Assembly (NCBI GenBank): GCA_032622095.1
Contig: CP136066.1
Span: forward strand, 116,147,319-116,211,318
DNA: 64,000 nt
Direction: 5' to 3'
From: Siphonodentalium dalli
Lineage: Eukaryota; Mollusca; Scaphopoda; Gadilida; Siphonodentaliidae
Shown here: positions 47,133-60,110 of the stretch, one piece after another
Position numbering within the stretch: position 1 is the first letter of the stretch
How the letters are laid out: the number at the start of each line of letters is the position of its first letter
Position numbers and translations under genes: made by a program
Notes under the pieces: model-generated
Seen by the model: only the letters and a program-made list of their open reading frames with translations
Told to the model about the DNA's origin: nothing
The model's database searches: none

Positions 47133-50100
47133 TTATTTCATTCTGAATCAAAGGTCGTTCACAAAATTGACGCAGGCAAACTTTTTAAAATGTTGAGTAT
47201 AGGCGGAATCGACCTGTGCCATAACCAAATAGTTATTTCAAGTATATATGGCAGTCTTTGGAACACATGTAGGCATCCAGTTACCCAATAGGAAATAAAT
47301 TTACCCTACAATTTATTCAACAGCATGGATCAATAAAGAGCGTTCATTTCTCATATAATTATAAGATTGATATAAACTATATACATTAAATATTTCGTAT
47401 ATTTATTAATACTTATACCATGAAAAGTTATCCAGACATTCATAGTAATTCCTTTGAAACAATCACCAAAAATAAATTATTGTAGTGGCTTCCACAACGT
47501 TAATTTAACACCTGAATTAATTGAATAAAAACGCGGCCCAAGACAATTGCAGTTCGTTTTTTTTAACCATGCAATGTGATCGCGTTTAAATTATGGGCAT
47601 GTTAGAATTTACTATAAACTTATCTTTACAGCTAACGTATTGAAATTGATAACCGCAAGGGAACACAATGACATTATCGAAAATCACATGCTAGACAAAC
47701 AAATGTATTAGATGTGTTCTGACCTTCCATACTGTGCATGATTTGAAACAGAGTGGCAGAGCATGGATTACGTAACGCCGTAATCTCTTTGATGTGCATG
47801 TATTAACATTGCGACTGCTTTCGCCTTTCAGTTCGAGTGGACTTCCACTCATCGATGACTATTAAAGTTGGGCTGGCAAATTCTTATTTGTGTTACAAAC
47901 AGGAACGTTCTAACTTTAAATTTTTCGCATAGAAGTGAAACAAGCGCTCTTTATTTCTACCATATCCGGAATAGACTAACACAAACGCTCTTTTTGTTCC
48001 ATGCCAATGCCATGCACATGACTTGTTTGTTTGGGACCCATACCAAACACCAAGTTTAAAGCTGTTTTTTTGTTCATTACTTCTATGCCTCTTTTTTGGG
48101 ACATATGATGCGCGTATAAAGTTAATTCAAGTATTTATCGACCGCTTTTGGATCAACTTATGTTGAAAAATCACGTGCAAGAAAAACGGTGATAAAAATT
48201 TATTAGCTGTTTTCCAACCGTCCAGGCATCCACACAAACACTCTGTATTCGTATCATGTAAGGAAATAACCTGCAAGATGTATTCAAAACTCATCTCAGC
48301 ACAATTGTTCATTGGTCGACAGGCATGACATGAAAATTCGCAAATTTAGAGAAATATTTTAAATGAAAATAATCATTTTATTTCACGAATCAAGAATTAA
48401 GTCTCCGCCCATGATCTTGAGATATCAGTGATATATGAACTGCACTTTTGAAAAATTATTTTGCAGGTGTTCTTGATAATTGAAAACAGTGAAATTTTAA
48501 ATAGTGTACATTCCATAAAACTAAAGTAAATAAGATTATACCCAATGGTCTGAATGGTTCTTAAATATTGTGTCACTCACAATAATCGAATGTACCAAAT
48601 TTCACGAAGAAATTCTTGACCGGCAGATTTTGAGAAAATCCATTTTGAAATACCAAAAATGAAGGATCCATTTTGAAATACCAGGTAATTTTGACAAAAC
48701 GTGCGTCTGACCCTTAACATACATTTGATTCGTATAAGCAAACAGAAACTATTTCTAGAATGTTTCAACAGCTTCTTTTTGGCATGCCCAAATTCAAGGA
48801 AAGCAAACAGACAATTTAATGCGCCATCTGATCAGTGATCAATTAATTATTAAACATATTGATACTGAAATAATTATGTGACAGCCGTGCAATAAGACGG
48901 GACGAGCATGTACCTCCAACAAACAACAGCATAATGTCAACCTGCAATATATATAGCTCATGCATGCACTTTACCTATTTTGTAATTACAGAACGAGCAG
49001 GATTACGCAACGTGGAATCTCTTTGATGTGCTTGTATATATATTGCTACCGCTTTCGCCTTCAGTTCGAGTGAATAGACTTTCAGTCAGCGACAACTCAA
49101 GTTGGGTCAGTTGCTGCCGTCAGCAGATTTGTGTTTTGTTTTAAACTGTCATAATTAAACGGACATGCACTGTCTCATTCAAGCTTCCAAATTCCATCTA
49201 CGTAATTTGGAAGGAGGTATGAGATACATGTAGGTTGACACGAAATATTGACATTCCTGCTTCGCGTGCTCTAACAACAATTCTCCAGCTGTTTTCAATT
49301 TTTCACACGAATGAAACGCTCTTTATGTCTAACATATCCGAAATAGATCAACACGGAACGATCTTATCTGTGTCATGCCGTGCAAACAGTGAAACTGCCT
49401 TCATATTATTTTGGGACCCAACAATATTTAAGTTCTCATACTGGGTTGACATGCATACACATATGACGAATGCAAGGGCCCAAGTACCATGCATGCGCGA
49501 ACAAGCAGACATTCCCGAGACACACAGCGTTCAACCTCAACGTTTTCCAATAGCGTTTGTACTCATTGACCAGATGTTCTAAAAATAATTAATTCCACTG
49601 CGAGGTTTCCGACAAACATTGCCACGTGGTATCCTACTCGGTGTACCAAATTACTACGAAAGTGTGTGGATATACCGAATGAATGAGGATTTATTCATTT
49701 TATTAAATACATTTATACATTATTAAATATAGTGGTTTGTCAAAAAGAAATGCACAATTAATACAAACCGGGCGGTGTCATGGCCATAAATGTTTTCCTG
49801 ACAGTGCCCAGAACTATATAAGGATATATAACACTACTCTAAATGACTTTATTTTCGTGAGTTAATTTTCGTCACTCCAGGCTAATTAGCACTCCCAATA
49901 AAGCCAATTTTTTTTTTTTTTAGTACTAATGTGATGTTCAGTAAAAATCCCGAAAATGGATCGGTTTCAAAAGATTTAATGAGGTCCGTTGATTCTCTAA
50001 AATGGAACAAATAAAGAGCGTTTGTTGTTGTCATTCCAAGTTACCAAATATGTTGTTAAAATTTATAATTCGTTATCTATTTCAAAAGAATATATTTGTT

Positions 50101-50444
50101 ACCTTGAGAAATGTCACCATGCATGCCTCGGGTTCGGCAACTTCTTGGTGCTAATTTTATCGTCAAATCGTTGCTAATGCAGATCTGGGATTGCGCGAGG
50201 TGGATTCAGTGAAATGCAAGACCCGATGTCTATCGTATACATGATATAGCTATGCCTTGTATATTGATTGCCTCCTACTTTCAGCGAACTCATGCAGTTT
50301 TAAATGTGTAAAATAGCGTATTTCGAATGATCCAATCACAAATTAACACACACAAACAAAAAACAAAAACAATTAATTGAAATTAATAAAGAGTGTCTTC
50401 ATATATGAAACTTATAAAGAGCGTTATTATTAAACCATGCATGT

Positions 50445-50465
50445 GGGGGGGGGGGGGGGGGGGGG
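50445..50465. repeat. G21 homopolymer in unit 1
   Basis: 21 consecutive G. The mirrored position in unit 2 is C23 (51867-51889). Lengths of such tracts are unreliable in sequencing. Confidence 0.9.
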
Positions 50466-50777
50466 TCTTGCCTGGCACTGCTGTATTAACAGTATTTTAA
50501 TGGAGTTTGGGTTACTATTAACTCAATAACGGGAATAATAACTCCGGCAACTTGGAATATTATATATAATTTTTATTCATTAAAAACGCAAAATCGTAAT
50601 CTCCTCGGCAGTGCCGAACTTCCGAAAAAGTACCCGATCGACCCTAACGGCATACGCAGAACAAATCTAACAACAGATATACCAGATAAGTCATTTTATT
50701 GTAGTTAAATAACGATTAGGTGTATGCAACTTCAGTTTTCTATCGCCGCCGCGTGCAACCAAGAAGTTATTAAAAGA

Positions 50778-51028
50778 CATCGCGGTCATGAAATTCGTTA
50801 CGGCGTAAGTCAATCGCGGTCATGAAATGCCTTACCCCATGTCACCGCGGTCGATACCACCGCGGTACCAAAAAACTGACCGCATGACCGCGCTATTACA
50901 CCGCGGTCAGGCGTTATTACACCGCGGTCAGGCGTTATTACACTGCGGTCAAGCGTTATTACACCGTGGTCAGGCGGTATTACACCGCCCGACCGCGGTA
51001 TTACACAGCGGTCATACCGCATGTCAAC
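50778..51028. repeat. 21-bp ACCGCGGT minisatellite, right end of unit 1
   Basis: Copies of ATTACACCGCGGTCAGGCGTT with variants (CTGCGG, CCGTGG). Several units read as a 7-residue peptide repeat on either strand, which explains the frames at 50810-51036. Confidence 0.88.
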
Positions 51029-51064
51029 CTCGTTAAGGAGGGTCGATTAATTAGAGCATAGCTG

Positions 51065-51233
51065 TATGTAAGTACTTGGGATTTGAAATCTTTGGGGATA
51101 TAATACATAGAATCTCCATGCTGTGTACTTGGGATTTGAAATCTTTGGGGATATAATACATAGAATCTCCATGCTGTGTACTTGGGATTTGAAATCTTTG
51201 GGGATATAATACATAGAATCTCCATGCTGTGTA
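51065..51233 (+). repeat. 53-bp linker repeat, three copies, between the two units
   Basis: ACTTGGGATTTGAAATCTTT starts at 51074, 51127 and 51180, an exact 53-bp period; each copy continues GGGGATATAATACATAGAAT CTCCATGCTG. The copies are nearly identical to each other and in the same orientation as the linkers at 38820 and 61879. Confidence 0.9.
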
Positions 51234-51269
51234 CAGCTATGCTCTAATTAATCGACCCTCCTTAACGAG

Positions 51270-51503
51270 GTTGACATGCGGTATGACCGCGGTGTAATAA
51301 CGCGGTTGGGCGGTGTAATACCGCCTGACCGCGGTGTAATACCGCCTGACCGCAGTGTAATAACGCCTGACCGCGGTGTAATAACGCCTGAACGCGGTGT
51401 AATAACGCCTGACCGCAGTGTAATCAGGCGGTCAGTGTTTTGGTACCGCGGTGGTATCGACCGCGGTGTCGTGCGGTAAGGCATTTCATGACCGCGGTGT
51501 CTT
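51270..51503. repeat. 21-bp ACCGCGGT minisatellite, left end of unit 2
   Basis: Mirror of 50778-51028: GACCGCGGTGTAATACCGCC and variants, about ten copies. Confidence 0.88.
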
Positions 51504-51866
51504 ATAATAACTTCTTGCACACGGCGGCGATAGAAAACTGAAGTTTTATACACCTAATCATTATTTAACTATAATAAAATGAGTTATCTGGTATATCTGT
51601 TGTTAGATTTGTTCTGCGTGTGCCGTTAGGGTCGATCGGGTACTTTTCTTGGAAGTTCGGCACTGCCGAGGAGATTACGATTTTGCGTCGGCATTGTTTT
51701 TGTCGAGGGAGATTTCGAGGTAAGTATCGACATTTCTTATCATGAATAAAAATTATATATAATATTCCAAGTTGCCGGAGTTATTATTCCCGTTATTGAG
51801 TCAATAGTAACCCAAATTCCATTAAAATACTGTTAATACAGCAGTGCCAGGCAGTGCCAGGCAATA

Positions 51867-51889
51867 CCCCCCCCCCCCCCCCCCCCCCC
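51867..51889. repeat. C23 homopolymer in unit 2
   Basis: Mirror of the G21 tract in unit 1; preceded by a duplicated GGCAGTGCCA. Confidence 0.9.
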
Positions 51890-52690
51890 GAATTGCTGGG
51901 TATCGGTACTACAAAGGCACGGAAAAAGCGTGCGTCATAGCGATTGACCAGTATTCACATTACTGCATTCACCACGCTTCAGTTACTATATATGAGTGAA
52001 ATTAAATAATTATGTGAAATAGCCCGACGAGACCAATTACAACATCTCATTGTTCACAAATTAAACAACTACTATCCAACGTAGTGACCGCTAATCGCCA
52101 ATATTCAAACTGATAATCAGGTCAGACAGTGACCTCAATGACCTCTTATCAAAAGCCGACATAAAAAAATATGTAGACAGTAAACAAGTGTTGCGTCATG
52201 CACTGTCTCTACAGTTGAGTTCAAGATAATGTGGTATAACATCAAAATCACTTCCCCAAACGGAGATCTCGCGTAGAATTCTTGTATTTTATTAATTGGA
52301 TAGGGATATTTACACTAGTAACAATTATTAACATTTTAATTGTTTTTATTTGTAATTAAACATTTCGTTCTTGTTTTGATGTGAACTGTCATGCACTCTT
52401 CCGAGTTGTAGGCTGTGACGTCATCGTGGCGAATGCCAAAACTCACCTGTGTCTAACTTAGCCAGAATTCAGACCCCCTATAACATGTTGTATATGGCGC
52501 ATGCATATTTGATGGGAAATACTGGGTAAAAAAAGACTTTAGTAGCGAAAGAATTATTGTGTGTTGGATTAATTAACCCCCAGACAGCCGATACCGCCGA
52601 CAATTAATTCCTTATTCACGCATCGGACTTGTCAGCATGCCGACGAAAATGAAACTTATCTGTGTCGAATGGTCATGTTAACCTCATTTT
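51890..52690. other. 0.8-kb segment specific to unit 2
   Basis: In unit 1 the text goes directly from the G tract to CCATGCATGG-type sequence. Here 0.8 kb separates the C tract from GGTGCATGGATTAATAATAA. No exon or repeat ends were recognised, so insertion here or deletion in unit 1 cannot be told apart. Confidence 0.5.
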
Positions 52691-52694
52691 CAGG

Positions 52695-52815
52695 TGCATG
52701 GATTAATAATAACGCTCTTTATAAGTTTCATATATGAAAACACTCTTTATTAATTTCATATATGAAAACACTCTTTATATATTAATTTCATATATGAAAA
52801 CACTCTTTATTAATT
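52695..52815. repeat. Short tandem TTTCATATATGAAAACACTCTTTATTAA
   Basis: Three to four copies of a repeat of about 31-36 bp containing TTTCATATATGAAA and the CTCTTTATTAA motif. The corresponding place in unit 1 (about 50375-50425) has only one to two copies. Confidence 0.75.
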
Positions 52816-55800
52816 TCAATTAATTGTTTTTGTTTTTTGTTTTTGTGTGTGTTTGTTAATTTGTGATTGGATCATTCGAAATACGCTATTTTACTCTATA
52901 AAACTGCATGAGTTCGCTGAAAGTTGGAGCAATCAATATACAAGGCATAGCTATATCATGTATACGATAGACATCGGGTCTTGCATTTCACTGAATTCAC
53001 CTCGCGCAATCCCAGATCTGCATTAGCAACGATTTGACGATAAAATTAGCACCAAGAAGTTTGGGGCATGCATGGTGACATTTCTGAAGGTAACAAATAT
53101 ATTCTTTTGAAATAGATAACGAATTATAAATTTTAACAACATATTTGGTAACTTGGAATGACAACAAAAAAACGCTCTTTATTTGTTCCATTTTAGAGAA
53201 TCATCGGACCTCATTAAATCTTTTGAAACATCCATTTTACTGAACATCACATTAGTACTAAAAAAACAAAATTGGCTTTATTGGGAGTGCTAATTAGCCT
53301 GGAGTGACGAAAATTGACTCACGAAAATAAAGTAATTTAGAGTAGTGTTATATATCCTTATATAGTTCTGGGCACTGTCAGGAAAACATTTATGGCCATG
53401 ACACCGCCCGGTTTGTATTAATTGTGCATTTCTTTTTGACAAACCACTATATTTAATAATGTATAATGTATTTAATAAAATGAATAAATCCTCATTCATT
53501 CGGTATATCCACACACATTCGTAGTAATTTGGTACACCGAGTAGGATACCACGTGGCAATGTTTGTCAGAAACCTCAGCACCTCGCAGTGGAATTAATTA
53601 TTTTTAGAACATCTGGTCAATGAGTACAAACGCTATTGGAAAACGTTGAGGTTGAACGCTGTTTGTCTTGGGAATGTCTGCTTGTTCGCGCATGCATGGT
53701 ACTTGGGCCCTTACATTCATCATATGTGTATGCATGTCAACCCAGTATGAGAACTTAATATTTGTTGGGTCCCAAAAGAATATGAAGGCAGTTTCACTGT
53801 TTGCACGGCATGACACAGATAAGATCGTTCCGTGTTGATCTATTTCCGATATGTTAGACATAAAGAGCGTTTCATTCGTGCGAAAAATTGAAAACAGCTG
53901 GAGAATGGTTGTGACCATGAAACGTATTTGTTAGAGCACGTGAAGCCGGAATGTCAATATTGCGTGTAATTGTCAACCTATCTTATACCTCCTTCCAAAT
54001 TACGTAGATGGAATTTGGAAGCTCGAATGAGACGGTGCATGTCCGTTTAATTATGACAGTTACAAAACAAAATCTGCTGACTGCAGCAACTGACCCAAGT
54101 TGAGTTGTCGCTGACTGAAAGTCCATTCACTCGAACTGAAGGCGAAAGCAGTAGCAATATCTATACAAACACATCAAAGAGATTGCACATTGCATAATCC
54201 TGCTCGTTCTGTTATTACAAAATAGGTCAAGGGCATGCAAGAGCTATATATATTGCAGGTTGACATTATACTGTTGTTTTTGGAGGTACATGCACATGCT
54301 CGTCCCGTCTTAATGCACGGCTGTCACATAATTATTTCAGTATCATGTTTAATAATTAATTGATCACTGATCAGATGGCGCATTAAATTGTCTGTTTGCT
54401 TTCCTTGAATTCGGGCATGCCAAAAAGAAAAAAATATATAGATTCACAGAGCTGTTGAAACATTCTAGAATTAATTTCTGTTTGCGTATACGAATAAAAT
54501 GTATGTTAAGGGTCAGATGCACGTTTTGTCAAAATTACATGATATTTCAAAATGGATCCTCTATTTTTGGTATTTCAAAATGGATTTTCTCAAAATCTGC
54601 CGGTCAAGAATTTCTTCGAGAAATTTGGTACATTCGATTATTGTGAGTGACACAATATTTATGAACCATTGGGTATAATCTTATTTACTTTACTTTTATG
54701 GAATGTACACTATTCAAAATTTCACTGTTTTCAATTATCAAGAACTCCTGCAAAATAATTTTTCAAAAGTGCAGTTCATATATCCATGCTATATCACTGA
54801 TATCTCAAGATCATGGGCGGAGACTTAATTCTTGATTCGTGAAATAAAATGATTATTTTCATTTAAATATGCAACTACCATAAATATTTCTCTAAATTTG
54901 GGAATTTTCATGTCATGCTTGTTGATCAATGAACAATTGTGCTGAGATGAGTTTTGAATACATCCTGTATGTTATTTCCTTACATGATACGAATACAGAG
55001 TGTTTGTGTGGACGCCTGGACGGTCGGAAAACAGCTAATAAATTTTTATCACCGTTTTTCTTGCACATGATTTTTCAACATAAGTTGATCCAAAAGCGAA
55101 CAATTGTCGTGCCAGGTCTAAATTAAACCTGGAAAAATATATATGTATCGCTTGAATATTGTAATTTTTTCCATGAAATGTTAACATTTCCCACGTCAAT
55201 CTAATTGTCCTTCGTTAGTTGTAGTTTCGTATGTATACACATATTAAATACTATATTATATAGTAGGCTAGTATAGCTATACCAGAGGCAAGTTTTTTTT
55301 TATTGAAATTGATTCGATGTGAAAACGGGCCGTGGCTCTAACATTGGTTCTAAATCAGAAAGAGATAATGACGAAAATGTCCCCCTTGACATTCAAGCCA
55401 CGTGGCGGTTTGCGCTCCAAAATACACCTAATATTATTCGCTTTTGAATTTTTCCCCCCGATATCGAAATTGGTCGATAAATACTTGATTTAACTTTATA
55501 CACGCATCATATGTCCAAAAAAAGAGGCATTGAAGTAATGAAGAAAAAAAACGGCTTTGAACTTGGTGTTTGGCATGGCTCCCAAACAAACAAGTCATGT
55601 GTATGGAACAAAAAGAGCGTTCGTGTTAGTCTATTCCTGATATGGTAGAAATAAAGAGCGCTTGTTTCATTTCTATGCGAAATATTTAAAGTTAGAACGT
55701 TCCTGTTTGTAACCTGATAACACAAACAAGAATCTGCCGACCCAACTTGAATAGTCATCGATGACTGGAAGTCCACTCGAACTGAAAGGCGAAATTTAAG

Positions 55801-57167
55801 CCACGGCGAATGCAGTCGCAATGTTAATACATGCACATCAAAGAGATTACGGCATTACGTAATCCATGCTCTGTCACTCGGTTGCAAATCATGCACAGTG
55901 TGGAAGGTCAGAACACATCTAATACATTTGTTTGTCTAGCATGTGTTTTTCGATAGATAAGTTTATTGTTAGCCTCCTCAATTTAGGAGAGCATATATAC
56001 AAATGACAATTATATATGTTACATAAATATGCATGCAAATGTAATACTAGTCACAATATTAATATAACAGTGTTTATGCCATGTCAAAACGAACTGCAAT
56101 TGTCTTGGGCCGCATTTGCATATTCAGGTGTTAAATTAACGTTGTGGAAGCCACTACAATAATTTATTTTTGGTGATTGTTTCAAAGGAATTATTATGAA
56201 TGTCGGGATAACTTTTCATGGTATTAGTATTAATAAATATACGAAATATTTAATGTATATAGTTTATATCAATCTTATAATTATATGAGAAATGAGCACT
56301 CTTTATTGATCCATGCCGTTGAATAAATTGTTGGGTAAATCTATTTCCTATTGGGTAACTGGACGCCTACATGTGTTCCAAAGACTGCCATATATACTTG
56401 AAATAACTATTTATAACACGCGGTTATGGCACAGGTCGATTCCGCCTACTCAACTTTTAACATTTTTTGCCGGCGTCAATTTTGTGAACGACCTTTGATT
56501 CAGAATGAAATAACTCTTGCAGAGAAAGTGACAATAAGTAATCTTTGACGCAATGAATCTTAGTGTAGTAACAGCGGTCACAAATTCCCACAAAGTCTGT
56601 CGCGCGTGATTCATATAAATAGACAACAGTACTGGTAACGTAATAATTTCTCTATTGATGTATCTGTGTTGATGGTCAGATAATGTTAAAACATTAGTTA
56701 CCACGATCATATTCCTGTTTGTGAATTTTATGCTGGGGAAATTTCTTAATTTTTTAATGTCATTACTTTCCCGTGTGGTCATACATTTCAATAATTTACA
56801 TTAGCCATAAAGATCAGTTCAAGTTGGTTTTGCATCATTGTCCCATTTTGAGGTTTAATCCATGGCAAATTTTCCATGTGGTCAGTTTCCCCGCCAGACC
56901 CGTTCCTGATAATGTTTACATAATACATGTATATACATTATTAGTTTTAATAATGTCAAGTTTTCTATTTCGTAGAAGTGCAGTTATTAATTGTATATTT
57001 CAATATGTTCAATATAGACTGTAACACTATAACTAATATTAAAAGGGGAAGTTTCCAGATATTTCATGAATATATGTTTGGTCAAATGTTAAATTGAGCA
57101 ATCTAAAAAAATATAACAATTTAATATATATTTTTTTTAATTTAAATTTTGATGTTAAATTGAGCAA

Positions 57168-60110
57168 AAAGATCAATCTAAAACATTCAAAAATCAAATT
57201 AAACAAAAATAGTGGTTATTTTTTCATTTTGTTTAAATCAAAGTGTTTAAACTATCAATATGTATAAGCAAAGCGCACCAAGGAGAGTGTTTCGTCTGAC
57301 ATAATCACAAACTCTGATAAATCAATTCAACTATTTCGACAGATTCCTTGTCTCCTAGCAACCGTAAGCTCATTCCACTAGTGAGAATATTTGTAGAAAG
57401 TCTACAGCCAACTCTGGAGTGACCACCAGCATCGAACGTGTTACGTAACGTTACGCATGGTGGATTGCGACTGTTTTGTAATTCCTAATTGATTTGTCCA
57501 TATACGAAACGTTATATATATGAAGGATTTCACTTTGGAATCATGACTGACTAATTTCGTGGTATGAAATTGAGACATCGCAGGTTAAAATCCGATGAGA
57601 AATAGGTTAAACACGAACTATATTTTAAATATTCGCAAGTTGAAGATCGGTTTCAGTCATCGCGATCGAGTTAGCACCTAATAGATGTTGATGAACGTAT
57701 CAACGGATTTTATAATTTTCTTGTGGATCGTTCTTTTACAAACACGTCGACACACAACATGATCGGGGGGGGGGGTATATTTGTGAGTAAAATAAGTGCT
57801 CAAACCGCTCTCTGGGTCGGCATCTATATAGATGTTACCGAATATATATATGACTTTCGGCCTCATTTATCGAAGCGGCTTTTTATGAGAAAGAACTGAA
57901 TTCATACAAGCCAATGAAACATGATCATGCACCATCGGTTTCGAATAGTTTGGGATAGTTGATAGTAAATTCTACATGTAACATGCCCATAGTTTAAACG
58001 CGTTCACATTGCATGGTTAAAAAACGAACTGCAATGAATGGTATTGGACGCGTATTCAATTAATTCAGGAGTTAAATTAACGTTGTGGAGCCACTACAAT
58101 AATTTAGTTTTGGTGGTTGTTTCAAAGGAATTATTATGAATGTCGGATAACTTTTTATTGTATTATAGTATTAATAAATACACGAAATATTTAATGTATA
58201 TAGTTTATATCAATCTTATAATTATATGGACACTAAACGCTCTTTATTGATCCATGCTATTGAATAAATTGTAGGGTAAATTTATTTCATATATGGTAAA
58301 CGGACGCCTACATGTGTTTCAAAGACCGACATATATACCTGAAATAAAAATGTATATTATAACAGGCGGTTATGGCACAGGTCGATTCCGCCTGCTCAAC
58401 TTTTAACATTTCTTGCCGACGTCAATTTTGTGAACCCAAGTATACAAACGAAATTTGATTCAGAATGAAATAATTGCAGAGAAAGTGACAACAATTAATT
58501 GTTAACGCAATGAATATTAGTGTAGTAACAGCGGTCACAAATCCCACAAAGTAAGTCGCACGTGATTCATATAAATAGACAACTGGTGACATAATAATTT
58601 CTCTTTTGATGTAGCTGTGTGTTGTTGGTCAGATATCGTTAAAACAAAATTAGTTGCCAAGATCATACTCCTGTTTGTGAATTTTATGCTGAGGAAATTT
58701 CTGAATTTTTTAATTTAAAATTTGATGTTAAATTGAGCAAAAAGATCAATCTAAAAACATTCAAATATCAAATTAAACAAAAATAGTGGTTATTTTTTCA
58801 TTTTTTTTAAATCAAAGTTTTTAAACTATCAATATGTATAAGCAAATCGCACCAAGGAGAGTGTTTCGTCTAACATAATCACAAACGCTGATAAATCAAT
58901 TCAACTATTTCTGCAGATTCCTTGTCTCCTAGCAACCGTAAGCTCATTCCACTAGTGAGAATATGTGTAGAAAGTCTACAGCCGACTCTGGAGTGACCAC
59001 CGGCATCGAACGTGTTACGTAACGTTACGCATGGTGGATTGCGACTGTTTTGTAATTCCTAATTGATTTGTCCATATACGAAACGTTATATATATGAAGG
59101 ATTTCACTTTGGAATCATGACTGACTAATTTCGTGGTATGAAATTGAGACATCGCAGGTTAAAATCCGATGAGAAATAGGTTAAACACGAACTATATTTT
59201 AAATATTCGCAATTTGAAGATCGGTTTCAGTCATCGCGATCGAGTCAGCACCTAAGAGATGTTGATGAACGTATCAACGGATTTTATAATTTTCTTGTGG
59301 ATCGTTCTTTTGCCAACACGTCGATACACGACATGATCGGTGGGGGGGGGGGTATATTTGTGAGTAAAATAATTGCTCAAACCGCTCTCTGGGTTGGCAT
59401 CTTATAGATGTTGCCGAATATATATATGACTTTCGGTTGTCGAAGCAGCTTTTTATGAGAAAGAACTGAATTCATACAAGCCAATGAAACATGATCATGC
59501 ACCATCGGTTTCGAATAATTTTTCATTGTATTATAGTATTAATAAATACACGAAATATTTAATGTATATAGTTTATATCAATCTTATAATTATATGGACA
59601 CTAAACGCTCTTTATTGATCCATGCTGTTGAATAAATTGTAGGGTAAATTTATTTCATATATGGTAAACGGACACCTACATGTGTTTCAAAGACCGACAT
59701 ATATACCTGAAATAAATATGTATATTATAACAAGCGGTTATGGCACAGGTCGATTCCGCCTGCTCAACTTTTAACATTTCTTGCCGACGTCAATTTTGTG
59801 AACCCAAGTATACAAACGAAATTTGATTCAGAATGAAATAACTCTTGCAGAGAAAGTGACAATAAGTAATCATTAACGCAATGAATCTTAGTGTAGTAAC
59901 AGCGGTCACAAATCCCACAAAGCAAGTCGCGCGTGATTCATTTAAATAGACAACTGGTGACGTAATAATTTCTCTTTTGATGTAGCTGTGTGTTGTTGGT
60001 CAAATATCGTTAAAACAAAATTAGTTGCCAAGATCATACTCCTGTTTATGAATTTTATGCTGAGGAAATTTCTGAATTTTTGAATGTCATTACGTTCGCG
60101 TGTGGTTACA
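57168..60110. repeat. Direct duplication of about 1.57 kb inside unit 2, plus a partial third copy
   Basis: The text AAAGATCAATCTAAAA...CAAATTAAACAAAAATAGTGG begins at about 57168 and about 58741. GTTACGTAACGTTACGC, AACGTTATATATATGAAGGA, the GATCGG...GGGGG tract (57763 and 59337) and the CGCTCTTTATTGATCCATGC block recur with it. A third copy of the latter part starts at about 59518, where the text jumps from CGAATAATTT to TTCATTGTATTATAG. Confidence 0.8.

Larger units (their letters stand above)
38904..51064 (+). mobile_element. Large TIR-bounded unit 1 (12.2 kb), unclassified
   Basis: Bounded by CAGCTATGCTCTAATTAATC (38904) and its complement ending at 51064. Both ends continue as a GACC(C)...TTAACGAGG motif and a 21-bp ACCGCGGT minisatellite. 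The interior is about 11.5 kb, AT-rich, with several internal duplications (for example about 44480-45650 against 46070-47600, and about 47760-48050 against 49000-49390), many AACGCTCTTTATT motifs and no recognisable protein domain. Unit 2 (51234-61878) is its inverted copy. Specific to this copy: the segment at about 40827-44570, with a palindromic minisatellite, and a Harbinger insertion at 46359-47132. Superfamily not assigned; the lack of integrase, polymerase and capsid genes argues against a Maverick/Polinton. Confidence 0.7.

Noticed and set aside
49235-49582. 115-codon frame conserved in both large units (53604-53918) as a protein gene
   Set aside because: The underlying DNA is one copy of an internal direct repeat (compare about 47760-48050), whose other copy does not keep the frame. 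No known domain or signal was seen.
50810-51036. Repeat proteins with 7-residue periodicity on both strands
   Set aside because: Translation of the 21-bp ACCGCGGT minisatellite; 21 is divisible by three, so frames stay open by chance.
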